From assembly GCF_025420585.1 (NCBI RefSeq), contig NZ_JAOEGB010000028.1, positions 1 through 64,000 on the forward strand: a DNA stretch of 64,000 nucleotides, given 5' to 3'. Positions 54,693-63,665 of this stretch are shown here, piece after piece; the first letter of the stretch is position 1; the number at the start of each line of letters is the position of its first letter. The notes under the pieces were generated by a model. It did no database searches, was not told where the DNA came from, and was given only the letters and a program-made list of their open reading frames with translations. Position numbers and translations under genes: made by a program. The DNA comes from Planotetraspora sp. A-T 1434 (GTDB lineage: Bacteria; Actinomycetota; Actinomycetes; Streptosporangiales; Streptosporangiaceae).

Positions 54693-55313
54693 TCATCGGA
54701 CGCTCAGCGCGCGCAGGGCCGACTTGAGCAGCAGGGCCACCTGGGGAGTCCGTCCCGCGGCCACCTCCGCGTCGGCTTCGGGAGTGACGGCCGCCACCGC
54801 CTCGTCGGCGTCCCGAGCGGAGTAGCCGAGGCCGACCAAGCCCGAATGCACCTGATCACGCCACACCGGCGCCTTCGCCGTACCGTTGAGGGCGGCGTTC
54901 ACCGCCTGATCAGGAGTGCCCAGCTTGTCCTTGAGCTCCAGCACGATGCGCTGAGCGCCCTTCTGCCCGATGCCGGGGACCATGGTCAGCGCCTTGAGAT
55001 CGGCGCTGGCCACCGCGACGCGGAGCGCGTTGGGCGTGTGCACGGCCAGCATCGCGAGGGCGATGCGCGGCCCCACGCCGCTCGCCGTCTGCAGCAGCTC
55101 GAAGACGGTCCGCTCGTCGTCGGAGGCGAAGCCGTACAGCGTGAGCGACTCCTCGCGCACGACGAGTGAGGTCGCGAGGCGGCCGGGCTCACCTACGCGG
55201 AGGGTGGCGAGCGTGCCCGGCGTGCAATGAACGAGCACACCCACTCCGCCGACCTCGATGACGGCGGCGTCCGGCGCGATGGCCGTCACCTGCCCCGCCA
55301 CGGATGCGATCAC
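54693..55313 (-). CDS. ruvA: Holliday junction DNA helicase subunit RuvA
   Basis: Tetrameric junction-binding protein, 206 aa. It begins [25 protein letters not shown] (OB fold). Helix-hairpin-helix repeats follow ([40 protein letters not shown]), and a C-terminal domain that contacts RuvB. The GTG at 55311-55313 has AAGGGAG at 6 nt. Confidence 0.96.
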   Translation of the reverse strand: MIASVAGQVTAIAPDAAVIEVGGVGVLVHCTPGTLATLRVGEPGRLATSLVVREESLTLYGFASDDERTVFELLQTASGVGPRIALAMLAVHTPNALRVAVASADLKALTMVPGIGQKGAQRIVLELKDKLGTPDQAVNAALNGTAKAPVWRDQVHSGLVGLGYSARDADEAVAAVTPEADAEVAAGRTPQVALLLKSALRALSVR

Positions 55314-55343
55314 TCCGCGCTCCCTTCGCCCACCACGGCCCGC

Positions 55344-55413
55344 ATAACCAGTCCCACCATGGTCCGGATCACCAGTCTCATACGGTCCGGACAACCAGTC
55401 TCATCGAGGCCCG
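55344..55413. repeat. Three degenerate 23-bp repeats between ruvC and ruvA
   Basis: Units starting at 55344, 55368 and 55391 share the frame A-N2-ACCAGTC-C/T-CA...GGTCCGG and are 23-24 bp long. The remaining 345-bp gap (to 55658) also shows three scattered CGGCGATCCGG copies and no gene. RuvC and RuvA genes usually lie much closer. Confidence 0.65.
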
Positions 55414-55658
55414 TCCGACGCCCCAGCCGGCGTGCCGACCTCAGTCCTACCAGAGCGCCCCGACGATCCGCCGCCCTGTCCGGCGATCCGGCGACGACCC
55501 ACCAGACGCGGAGGCCCGGCATACGCGGAGGCTCGAGCCGATGCAAGCATGGGGCTCCCCTCGGCACCGCGGCAGCCGTACGGCAGCGCAGTCGCGGGTC
55601 TCCGGCGATCCGGTCGGTGCGGTGGTCAGGCAGGCACGGCGATCCGGCGGTCATGCGG

Positions 55659-56267
55659 TCATGGATTCGCCAGGTCGCCGGTACGGCCGGCACCGGGCGA
55701 ATGGCGATAACCAGGGTTAAGCGTGACAGAGCCGGCAGAGCCGCGGGCTTTGGACAGGGCCTCGGCAAGACGGTTCTGGACGCCACCCCGCCAGACGTGG
55801 CAGATCGCCAGAGCGAGAGCGTCGGCGGCGTCGGCGGGTTTCGGCATGGCGTCGAGCCGCAGGAGCCGGGTCACCATGGCGCCGATCTGCTTCTTGTCGG
55901 CGTTGCCGTTCCCCGTGATCGCGGCCTTGACCTCGCTCGGGGTGTGCATGGCCACGGGCAGCCCCCGCCTTGCCGCGCACACGATGGCGACGGCGGAGGC
56001 CTGCGCGGTGCCCATGACGGTCCGTACGTTGTGCTGGGCGAAGACCCTCTCAACGGCCACCGCGTCGGGTCTGACCTCATCGAGCCACCGCTCGATCTCG
56101 GCCTCGATCACCACCAGGCGGGAGCCGATGTCGTCCTCCGCCGGTGTGCGGACGACCCCGACGGCCACCAGGCTCAGCGGCGCCCCTGGGCGGCCTTCCA
56201 CGGCCCCGAGACCGCATCGGGTCAGCCCCGGATCGACCCCCAACACCCGCAGCTCGGGCAACCGCAC
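55659..56267 (-). CDS. ruvC: Crossover junction endodeoxyribonuclease RuvC
   Basis: Resolves Holliday junctions by symmetric nicks. The 202-aa protein has the catalytic acidic residues in [11 protein letters not shown] (Asp12), [11 protein letters not shown] and [33 protein letters not shown] matches the DNA-binding region. The GTG start has GGAGG at 7 nt. The C-terminal 30 residues ([17 protein letters not shown]) are non-conserved. Confidence 0.95.
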   Translation of the reverse strand: MRLPELRVLGVDPGLTRCGLGAVEGRPGAPLSLVAVGVVRTPAEDDIGSRLVVIEAEIERWLDEVRPDAVAVERVFAQHNVRTVMGTAQASAVAIVCAARRGLPVAMHTPSEVKAAITGNGNADKKQIGAMVTRLLRLDAMPKPADAADALALAICHVWRGGVQNRLAEALSKARGSAGSVTLNPGYRHSPGAGRTGDLANP

Positions 56268-56385
56268 CGGCCGGCCTCCGATCCGCTCGTTGGGCGCCTA
56301 TGGCCCGCTCGCCCAGCGGCATCCGCGACCGCCGAACATCTGTTCGGCACCGAACTCTACCGTGATCAGTCGGCGTCCGCTCGCG

Positions 56386-57576
56386 TCAGAAGTGATCGAT
56401 CATGTAAGCCGCGGAGTTGAAGGCGGCGTCGAGGGCGTCGTCGGTCTCGGCCGACCCGCCCGTGAGCCGTCCGGACCGGCGGAGTGTGGCAGCGGGCACG
56501 CCCGCGAAAAGTGCGGACAGGGCGCCGATGGTGAACCGGGACGGCGCTCCCTGTCCCGGCGGGAGTTCCGCAGCAGAACCTGCGGCGGAAGCCGTACAGG
56601 AGCCTAAAGCGACCTGGAGCCGCCACGTGCCGGAGTTAGCGGGGCGCTGCGGGTCGTCGACCTCGACGACCGTGTCGAGCGAGACGCCGATGGGAAAGCC
56701 GCGCTGCTGGATGGCGGACGGGAGGTCGATCAGACGGAACATCCACCTGACCTGCTTGACCTCGTCGGACGATCGCTCGCGCAGGAGCCACAGCACCGGG
56801 TCGTGGGGCTCCACGCAGGCCTTGACCGACTTGGCGATGGACGACGCCGTGCCGACGAGCGACCACAGCGCCCGTGCGGTGGCCTCCGAGCCCGCCACGA
56901 GGTTGTCGACCTCGATGTCCCCGCCGCTCCAGCGGTAGATCACGTAGCCATCGTCGGCGAGGTAGCAGAAGTCGTCCTCGTCCTCGAGCCAGAGTCGCCA
57001 GGTCCGCTCGTCCCAGCAGAGCGGCCCGGAGGCGCGTGTCGAGGCGTAGACGCGCTCCAGCAGGGCCATCACTTCCGGCGCGTCGTCGGGGCCCATCCGG
57101 CGGAGCTTCACCGCGGCGGCCGCGCTGTCACGGGCTCCGAGGGTGCGGAGGGCCTCCGTCGGCAGAACGGCCTTGAGCTGTGCTCCGCCGTGTTCCCACC
57201 CCATGCTGCGGTAGAGCGGCGTGGTCGCCGGGTAGAGCGCGGACACGACGTGACCCAACTCCGCGCTGCGGTCGATGACGCCGGCCATGAGCGCCCGGCC
57301 CACGCCGCGGCCTCGTTCCTCGGGCGCGACGGTCACACTGGCGACGCCGCCCATGGACATGGGACGTCCGTGCCACCACTGGGTGTACTGATTGATCCGC
57401 GCGGTCGCGATGAGCCTGGTTCCGTCAAAGACGCCCAGGTATCGACCCTCGGTCAGGACCGGCACGATCATCTTGCGCCAGGTCTCCGCGTCGGCCGCTG
57501 AGATGGGGCCGAAGGCGCGCTTCCGGTTGTCGAGCACCGCGTCAAGGTCGTCGGTCGTCAGGTCACGAATTTCCAC
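56386..57576 (-). CDS. Eis-like GNAT N-acetyltransferase
   Basis: Acetyl-CoA-dependent acyltransferase of the Eis group (two GNAT folds plus a sterol-carrier-like C-terminal domain). The 396-aa protein has MGGVASVTVAPEERGRGVGRALM (acetyl-CoA loop) and YPATTPLYRSMGWEHGG. The C-terminus ends DHF, as expected for the Eis family. Eis proteins can acetylate aminoglycosides or peptides at several amines; the substrate here is unknown. The GTG at 57574-57576 lies 8 nt past a TAGCTT -10-like hexamer with no ribosome site, so it may be leaderless. A TTG three codons upstream is the alternative start. Confidence 0.88.
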   Translation of the reverse strand: MEIRDLTTDDLDAVLDNRKRAFGPISAADAETWRKMIVPVLTEGRYLGVFDGTRLIATARINQYTQWWHGRPMSMGGVASVTVAPEERGRGVGRALMAGVIDRSAELGHVVSALYPATTPLYRSMGWEHGGAQLKAVLPTEALRTLGARDSAAAAVKLRRMGPDDAPEVMALLERVYASTRASGPLCWDERTWRLWLEDEDDFCYLADDGYVIYRWSGGDIEVDNLVAGSEATARALWSLVGTASSIAKSVKACVEPHDPVLWLLRERSSDEVKQVRWMFRLIDLPSAIQQRGFPIGVSLDTVVEVDDPQRPANSGTWRLQVALGSCTASAAGSAAELPPGQGAPSRFTIGALSALFAGVPAATLRRSGRLTGGSAETDDALDAAFNSAAYMIDHF

Positions 57577-57590
57577 AAAGGACAAAGCTA

Positions 57591-58064
57591 TGCCGTACCG
57601 ACCGGAAACGGCGAACCGTTTAGCCGCTCCTTCCCATGCCGCCCCTTCTGATCACGCGACATGGCCGCCGGCCTGCTACGAGCGCACGGGGCGGGCACCG
57701 GATGCACCGATGCCCACCTACGCAGCCGGGCGGGGGCCGGGCCCCGGCTGGCCTGCGCGCCGTTTTCAGCTCAGCCCCTTGCTCCCTGATCAGGTCAGCC
57801 CCTTGTTCGCCTATAAGCGAGCGGCGGAGGACGGCTGGTGGCACCGCCGTGCTCCCGCCCCCTCTGCAGCCGTGAACGGGTCCCCGTGTACGGCTGCTCC
57901 GAACGGCCCTTCCTTGCTGAGTTGCCGGGGCTCGTTAGGTAGATCTTTTGGACAGCGCTCCGACCTGCGGTTTTCTAGTGGATCAAGCTCGGATTTGTCG
58001 TAGGTGCTGGATAGCGTGAGGGCAGTTCTCGGGACGGCTCGGATGCGCGGGGAGGTGCCTTTCG
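57591..58064. other. 474-bp gap between the Eis-like and DUF222 genes
   Basis: Divergent intergenic region with no convincing gene. A direct repeat of TCAGCCCCTTG occurs at about 57774 and 57798. The segment 57960-58010 is richer in A/T than its surroundings and probably holds the DUF222 gene promoter, though no clean -35/-10 pair could be assigned. Confidence 0.55.
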
Positions 58065-60059
58065 ATGGTCGGACCACCGATCGACCTGCTGGGTTCCCTT
58101 CGTACGGCGGGCGCATCCAAGCGCAAGCTGCCCGAGATCCTCAAGGGCACTGTGCTGGACCCTGACTACGTCCCACCGCAGCGCTCGGCCGACGCCCCGG
58201 CCGACGAGGCGTACCGGCAGTTCGTCCGGCGGCGCTCCACCGGCACTGGCGCATCGGATCCTTCCGCGAGCGGTGATTCCGCCCCTTCCGGCAGTGAGTC
58301 CTTCGACAGTGAACCCTCCGGCGGTGAACCGTCTGGCGGGTATGAGCCTCCTGCCGGGTCCACGGGTTCCGGAGAGCCAGGGCTATCTATGGGTTCTGGA
58401 CCGGCGGAATCGGACGAGCCGGTGAGGTCGGCAGATTCAGGCGACCCGGCCGGGTCGCCGGGAGGGTCGTCGGGGTCGGGCGGGCCGGTGGGCTCTGGGG
58501 TGCTGGTGCCGGAGTTGCGGGAGCTGGCGTCCCGGCTGGCGGTGGCTGACCTGCCCGGCACCGCCGCCATCTGCCTGGCCGAGGCTGAGGAGTTGCTGTA
58601 CGCGCGGGACCGGTTGGTCTCGGCGGTCGCCGCGCGGGTGGGCCGGGTTCACGCCACCGGGGAGGCCAAGAGTGTTGGGTATGCCTCGACGGGGACGTGG
58701 CTGCGTGGCGCGGCGGGGATGACGGGTGCGGGGGCGTCGCGGCTGCTCCGGCTGGCCACGGAGCTGGCGCGGCTGCCTGTGGTGCGGGGGCGGTTCGCGG
58801 CCGGCACCCTGGCTGAGGGGTCGGTTGATGCGATCACCCAGGTGACCTCCGGGTTGACCGATGAGCAGGTCGGGCTGGTGGAGCAGATCCTGGTGGACCT
58901 GGCCGACCATGCCACCCCGGCCGAGATCGCCAAAGCGGGACGGTACCTGCGCGAGCTGCTGGATCCCGGCAGCCTGGATGATGAGGCGGATGCCGATTAC
59001 GCGGCGCGGTTCCTGCTGGTCCGCCCCTCCTCCACCGGTGGGGTGGAGGGAGAGTTCCGGCTGCCGCGTGAGGCGGCCGCCCGGCTGCGGGAGTTCCTGG
59101 CCGCCTACGCCCGCCCCAAAGGCAAAGACGATGACCGGCCGCTGCGGGTGCGGCAGGCTGATGCACTGGCGGCGCTGTTGAGCAAGAAGGTCAGCACCGA
59201 ACTGCTGGTCCTGGTCCGCGCCGAATCCCTCCCCGACGACCCCACCCCCACCAACCCCACCCCGGACAACCCCGCCGGCTGCGATCACAGCACCCCGGCC
59301 ACCCACCCCACCGCCCACCGCGCCGCCGACCCCAACGCCCACCGCGCCGGCGACACCAACGGCGACCGAGCCGGCGACTCCACCGGCGGCGATCACACCG
59401 GCTCAGGGGCGGCCCCCACCGCCGACACCGACGACGCCCCTGACCCGCACGACGGCCTGGACGACGACCCCACCGGGGGCGACCGCGCGGACACGAGCGC
59501 GGAGACGGGTGTGGACCCGAGCGCGGCGGCGGGTGTCGGCAACGACGTAGGCGCGGGTGCCGGTGCGGACGCTGGCGGCGGCGCGGGTGAGGGGGTGGGG
59601 GATGCGGCGTGTGGGAGGTGTGGACACCACCCCGACCGGCTCGCGCCCGGGCTGCTGATCGCCACCGGGCAACTGCTGCCGATCTCCGACGTGCACCGGC
59701 TGGCCCGCACCTCCCGCCTGGTCCGCATGGTGGTGAACGCCAAGGGGCAGGTCCTGAACATGGGCCGCGCGGTACGGCTGGCCACCCCCGCCCAACGCCA
59801 GGCGTTGATCGCCCGCTACGCCACCTGCTACTGCGACGGCTGCGCGATCCCCGCCGACATGGCCGAGATCGACCACGTCAACGGGTGGATCAACGGCGGC
59901 GCTACCGACCTGGAGGACATGGCTCCCGCCTGCACCTGGCACAACCGCGACAAAGCCGCCCACCCCGACCGCTACACCACCCACCGCAACCCCGACGGCA
60001 CCTGGACCCTCACCCACCTCGGCAGAAAAGGCCGCTACGCCGCCCGATTCCGAACCTGA
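58065..60059 (+). CDS. DUF222 / HNH endonuclease domain protein
   Basis: Member of the actinobacterial 13E12-type repeat family, 664 aa. A Ser/Gly/Glu low-complexity N-terminal region (about residues 55-140) precedes the DUF222 helical domain (LAEAEELLYARDRLVSAVAAR, GTWLRGAAGMTGAGASRLLR). A second low-complexity Asp/Ala/Pro/Gly region (about 390-520) follows. The C-terminal HNH nuclease motif has CYCDGC, MAEIDHVNGW, GGATDLEDMAPACTWHN. The ATG has GGGGAGG at 9 nt. It is inserted on the opposite strand between yebC and ruvC. Its cellular role is unknown; related genes are often mobile or multicopy. Confidence 0.88.
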   Translation: MVGPPIDLLGSLRTAGASKRKLPEILKGTVLDPDYVPPQRSADAPADEAYRQFVRRRSTGTGASDPSASGDSAPSGSESFDSEPSGGEPSGGYEPPAGSTGSGEPGLSMGSGPAESDEPVRSADSGDPAGSPGGSSGSGGPVGSGVLVPELRELASRLAVADLPGTAAICLAEAEELLYARDRLVSAVAARVGRVHATGEAKSVGYASTGTWLRGAAGMTGAGASRLLRLATELARLPVVRGRFAAGTLAEGSVDAITQVTSGLTDEQVGLVEQILVDLADHATPAEIAKAGRYLRELLDPGSLDDEADADYAARFLLVRPSSTGGVEGEFRLPREAAARLREFLAAYARPKGKDDDRPLRVRQADALAALLSKKVSTELLVLVRAESLPDDPTPTNPTPDNPAGCDHSTPATHPTAHRAADPNAHRAGDTNGDRAGDSTGGDHTGSGAAPTADTDDAPDPHDGLDDDPTGGDRADTSAETGVDPSAAAGVGNDVGAGAGADAGGGAGEGVGDAACGRCGHHPDRLAPGLLIATGQLLPISDVHRLARTSRLVRMVVNAKGQVLNMGRAVRLATPAQRQALIARYATCYCDGCAIPADMAEIDHVNGWINGGATDLEDMAPACTWHNRDKAAHPDRYTTHRNPDGTWTLTHLGRKGRYAARFRT

Positions 60060-60472
60060 GCAGGCAAGGCGACGCACACACGCAGCGGGTTCCGCTGGAG
60101 CACGCTGGGCCTCCTGACCCGCCGCACGGCCATGTACAGGCGTGGAAGCGCCTCCCCTGGCGCATGGATGGCATGGAGGCGGTGCCCACCCGGCGTTGGC
60201 GCCGCGATACGCGCCAGCGCCCGTATCACCAGGCGCAACTGCTACCGCCGCCCTGGCGTTAGGGCGCAATAGGCCTTGGTGCTGCGTGCTGAAACGTGGA
60301 GGGGGTTGCCAGCCTGGCGTTGGCGCACCGCCTGGTGTGGGCGACGGCCACGCCAGGTGGTGCGGTTGACAACGGTGGGCAGCACGACGCCCGTCCTCGT
60401 GTCCAGCAGGCCCATGTTCCGTGGGCTCTCACCAGGGGGACGAGCGCTCAGGAACAGACGAACACCCAGGGA
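60060..60472. repeat. Convergent gap with GGCGTTGGCGC-type repeats
   Basis: Between convergent DUF222 and yebC, three related cores start at 60192 (GGCGTTGGCGC), 60255 (GGCGTTAGGGCGC) and 60316 (GGCGTTGGCGC), at steps of 63 and 61 bp. Inverted relatives (CACCAGGCGC near 60228, CGCCAGGTGG near 60350) lie between or beyond them. The layout recalls the mirrored arrays but with a different core and weaker regularity. No gene is supported in the gap. Confidence 0.5.
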
Positions 60473-61225
60473 CTAGACGTCGAGCTTCTCCATGACCTCG
60501 TCGCTGACGTCGAAGTTGGCCCAGACATTCTGGACGTCGTCGCTGTCTTCGAGAGCGTCGATGAGGCGGAAGACCTTGCGCGCGCCTTCCTCGTCGAGCG
60601 GGACGTTCATGGTCGGCATGAAGCCGGCCTCGGCCGACTCGTAGTCGATCCCGGCGTCCTGCAGGGCCTTGCGGACGGGGATGAGGTCGGAGGCCTCGGA
60701 GACGACCTCGAAGGTGTCACCGAGGTCGTTGACCTCCTCGGCGCCGGCGTCGAGGACGGCCATGAGCACGTCGTCCTCACTCAGCTCGCCTTTGGGGACG
60801 ATCACGACGCCCTTGCGGTTGAACATGTACGACACCGAGCCGGGGTCGGCCAGGGAGCCGCCGTTGCGGGTGAGGGCGACGCGCACCTCGGAGGCCGCAC
60901 GGTTGCGGTTGTCGGTGAGACACTCGATCAGCACGGCCACTCCGCCGGGGGCGTAGCCCTCGTACATGATGGTCTGCCAGTCGGCGCCGCCGGCCTCAAG
61001 GCCGCCGCCGCGCTTGCGCGCCCGCTCGATGTTGTCGATGGGGACGGAGCTCTTGCGGGCCTTGGTGATGGCGTCGTACAGCGTGGGGTTGCCGTCCGGG
61101 TCGGGGCCGCCGGTCCTGGCCGCGACCTCGATGTTCTTGATGAGCTTGGCGAACAGCTTGCCGCGCTTGGAGTCGAGCGCCGCCTTCTTGTGCTTCGTCG
61201 TCGCCCATTTGGAGTGGCCGGACAT
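60473..61225 (-). CDS. yebC: YebC/PmpR family protein
   Basis: Widely conserved 250-aa protein, starting [25 protein letters not shown]. Some members act as transcription regulators. Others help ribosomes translate proline stretches. The three-domain pattern is complete ([45 protein letters not shown]). It lies 3 bp after pdxT, the usual actinobacterial order. Confidence 0.95.
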   Translation of the reverse strand: MSGHSKWATTKHKKAALDSKRGKLFAKLIKNIEVAARTGGPDPDGNPTLYDAITKARKSSVPIDNIERARKRGGGLEAGGADWQTIMYEGYAPGGVAVLIECLTDNRNRAASEVRVALTRNGGSLADPGSVSYMFNRKGVVIVPKGELSEDDVLMAVLDAGAEEVNDLGDTFEVVSEASDLIPVRKALQDAGIDYESAEAGFMPTMNVPLDEEGARKVFRLIDALEDSDDVQNVWANFDVSDEVMEKLDV

Positions 61226-61228
61226 CGC

Positions 61229-61819
61229 CTAGAACTCCCTCACCATTTCGACAAAATACGAATGAACCCGCGCGTCGCCGGTCAGCTCCGGGTGGAAGGA
61301 CGTCGCGAGCAGAGGTCCCTGACGGACCGCGACGATCCTATCCCCAGGTTCGGTTCTGCCCAGCACCTCGACGTCCGGGCCGACGGATTCAACCCAGGGC
61401 GCGCGGATGAACACGGCCCGCATCGGGCCTCTGGAGGCGAAGTCGAGGTCGGCCTCGAAGGAGTCGACCTGGCGGCCGAAGGCGTTGCGGCGGACCACCA
61501 TGTCGATCCCGCCGAGGGTCTGCTGGCCGTCGATCCCGCCCTCGATGCGGTCGGCCAGCATGATCATCCCGGCGCAGGAGCCGTACGCGGGCATGCCCTC
61601 CTTGATCCGCAGCCGCAGGGGCTCCAGCAGTTCGAACGCGGTCGCGAGCTTCCACATCGTGGTGGACTCCCCGCCGGGGATGACGAGGGCGCTGACCGCG
61701 TTGAGCTCCTCCTGGCGGCGTACGGCGGTCGCCTCGGCGCCCGAGGCTTCCAGGGCGCGGATGTGCTCGCGCACGTCGCCCTGGAGGGCGAGCACGCCGA
61801 TCTTCGGCGCAGAGGTCAC
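61229..61819 (-). CDS. pdxT: Pyridoxal 5'-phosphate synthase glutaminase subunit
   Basis: Supplies ammonia to PdxS for direct PLP synthesis. The 196-aa class I glutaminase has [17 protein letters not shown] (residues 49-52), the nucleophile in YGSCAGM (Cys82) and the histidine in SFHPELTGD. The GTG start has AAGGGA at 5 nt. Normally adjacent to pdxS; here a MarR-MFS pair separates them. Confidence 0.96.
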   Translation of the reverse strand: MTSAPKIGVLALQGDVREHIRALEASGAEATAVRRQEELNAVSALVIPGGESTTMWKLATAFELLEPLRLRIKEGMPAYGSCAGMIMLADRIEGGIDGQQTLGGIDMVVRRNAFGRQVDSFEADLDFASRGPMRAVFIRAPWVESVGPDVEVLGRTEPGDRIVAVRQGPLLATSFHPELTGDARVHSYFVEMVREF

Positions 61820-61885
61820 AGCGGTCCCTTCGTCTGGTGGCCGATTCAGCGTATGGCCATGTCCGGCAACCGCCCAAACCGGCCG

Positions 61886-63097
61886 TTACGCCGCCGCGGC
61901 GGGCGTGGCGTCCTGGAAGGTGCGGCCCACGTCGACGTGGTCCAGCGCCGCGAGGTGGCGGCGGCGGGTGACCAGGACCGCGATCCCGGCGAGGCAGCAC
62001 ACGGCGCCCAGATAGTACGGCACGGCCGGGCCGGCCTCCTCGCCGAGCTTGGTCGCGATGTACGGCGCGAGCGCGCCGCCGAGCCAGCGGACGAAGTTGT
62101 ACCCGGCGGAGGCGACGGAGCGTGGCGCGTCGGAGACCTTCATGGCGGCCTCGGTGAAGATCGTGTTGTTGAGCCCGATGGGGATCCCGCAGAGCACGGT
62201 GAAGATCACGATGCCCGCGTGCCCGGACAGGGCGATGCCGACCTGGAACACGGCGAGGACGGCCAGCGAGAGGCACAGCACCCGCACCGAGCCGAGGTGG
62301 CGCTGGAACCACGGCGCGGCGAAGACGGAGGACAGCGCCACGCAGACGCCCCACCCGAAGAACACGGCGCCGATGCCGTACGCGGTCATGCCGAGGATGA
62401 AGGGCGTGAACGCGAGCACGGTGAAGAAGGCGAAGTTGTAGAACAGCGCGGTGAACGCGGTCGTGGACAGGCCCCCATGAGCGAGGGCGCGGATGGGCTC
62501 GCTGAGCCGTGTCCTCTTGGCGGCCCTGGACGTCTCCTTGAGAAGGGTGACGATGAGGACGAAGCCGACGGCCATCAGCGTGGCGGTGCCGAAGAACGGC
62601 GCCCGCCAGTTCCATTCGCCCAGCGCCGCCCCGAGGAGGGGTCCCGCCGAGATGCCGAGACCCAGCGCGGCCTCGTAGAGGATGATCGCCTTCTCCGCTC
62701 CCCCGCTGGCCGCGCCGACGATCACGGCGAGGGCCGTGGCGACGAACAGCGCGTTGCCGAGCCCCCAGCCCGCGCGGAAGCCGACGAGCTGCGCGACGCT
62801 GCCGGACGTGCCTGCGAGGGCGGCGAAGAGCACCACGAGGGAGAGCCCGAGGAGCAGCGTCCGCCTGCCGCCGACGCGGCTGGAGACCCAGCCGGTGATC
62901 AGCATGGCGACGGCGGTCACGAGGAAGTAGCTGGTGAACAGTAACGACACCTGGCTGGGGGTGGCCTTCAGGCCCCTGGCGATGGACGGCAGGATGGGGT
63001 CGACCAGGCCGATGCCCATGAACGCGACCACCGCGGCGAAGGCGGTGGCCCAGACGGACACGGGCTGGCGGAGCATCCCGCCGCTCTGCGATGGCAT
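61886..63097 (-). CDS. MFS drug exporter (DHA1 type)
   Basis: Twelve-helix major facilitator of 403 aa. VVAFMGIGLVDPILPSIARGL and WVSSRVGGRRTLLLG (motif A) are at the N-terminus. Motif C-like GLGISAGPLLGAALGE is in helix 5, typical of drug/H+ antiporters. It lies 33 bp after a MarR gene on the same strand, so the MarR protein probably controls it. The substrate is unknown. Confidence 0.88.
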   Translation of the reverse strand: MPSQSGGMLRQPVSVWATAFAAVVAFMGIGLVDPILPSIARGLKATPSQVSLLFTSYFLVTAVAMLITGWVSSRVGGRRTLLLGLSLVVLFAALAGTSGSVAQLVGFRAGWGLGNALFVATALAVIVGAASGGAEKAIILYEAALGLGISAGPLLGAALGEWNWRAPFFGTATLMAVGFVLIVTLLKETSRAAKRTRLSEPIRALAHGGLSTTAFTALFYNFAFFTVLAFTPFILGMTAYGIGAVFFGWGVCVALSSVFAAPWFQRHLGSVRVLCLSLAVLAVFQVGIALSGHAGIVIFTVLCGIPIGLNNTIFTEAAMKVSDAPRSVASAGYNFVRWLGGALAPYIATKLGEEAGPAVPYYLGAVCCLAGIAVLVTRRRHLAALDHVDVGRTFQDATPAAAA

Positions 63098-63130
63098 GCG
63101 TGGCTCTCCTTCAGAAGATGAGGCCGAAGG

Positions 63131-63556
63131 TCAGGCCCGGCCCAGCTTGGCCAGGGCGGGAAGGGCAACGGAGATGGCCGACCGCTCCTCGGGGGTGAGG
63201 GTTTCCAGCTGCCGGGCGAGGTAGGCGATCCTGGCCTGCCGTACGCCGCGCAGGCGGGACCTGCCTTCGCCGGTCAGCTCGACGGTGCGGACCCGGGCGT
63301 CGGAGGCGTCGCTGCCGCGCGCCACCAGCCCGGCGTCCTCGAGCCGGTTGATCTGCACGGTCATGGTGGGGAGCTGGACGCCGTGCTCCTCGGCGAGCTC
63401 GGTCATCCGGCGGGGGGCGCCTTCGAGGGAGCCGAGCACGGAGTACTGCTGCGAGGTCACGGGCTGTCCCGCGGTCGTACGGCGGAGCAGCATCACGAGG
63501 TGACGCAGCTCGCGCGACAGGCTGTCGGCCAGAGATCCGGTGTCGTCCGTCGTCAT
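63131..63556 (-). CDS. MarR family transcriptional regulator
   Basis: Winged-helix repressor, 141 aa, with SLSRELRHLVMLLRRTTAG, the helix-turn-helix MTELAEEHGVQLPTMTVQINRLEDAGLV and the wing RGSDASDARVRTVELTGEG. It precedes the MFS exporter, a common drug-responsive pair. A dyad in front of the gene is its likely operator. Confidence 0.9.
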   Translation of the reverse strand: MTTDDTGSLADSLSRELRHLVMLLRRTTAGQPVTSQQYSVLGSLEGAPRRMTELAEEHGVQLPTMTVQINRLEDAGLVARGSDASDARVRTVELTGEGRSRLRGVRQARIAYLARQLETLTPEERSAISVALPALAKLGRA

Positions 63557-63564
63557 ACTTAGGC

Positions 63565-63596
63565 AGTCTAACTTAGCTAAGCTAACTATTCGTCAA
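63565..63596 (-). promoter_or_regulatory. MarR-MFS promoter with overlapping operator
   Basis: TTGACG (63591-63596) and TAGACT (63565-63570) on the minus strand are separated by 20 bp, longer than usual. The spacer holds the dyad TTAGCTAAGCTAA (63573-63585), which includes the perfect palindrome CTTAGCTAAG. It is the natural operator for MarR autoregulation. It lies just past the pdxS terminator. Confidence 0.55.
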
Positions 63597-63599
63597 TAA

Positions 63600-63633
63600 G
63601 GAATCCCAGGGCAGGCTTACGCCCTGGGATTCC
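63600..63633 (-). terminator. Terminator after pdxS
   Basis: A perfect 13-bp stem GGAATCCCAGGGC/GCCCTGGGATTCC (63600-63612 with 63621-63633) has an 8-nt loop and is followed on the minus strand by TTATTG. It separates pdxS from the MarR-MFS pair. Confidence 0.8.
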
Positions 63634-63665
63634 CTACGTCATCAGGCCGGGATGAGGCCGGGGAT

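Noticed and set aside
60296-62944. 882-codon rightward open frame over yebC, pdxT and MFS
   Set aside because: It is the antisense shadow of three well-supported leftward genes in GC-rich DNA.
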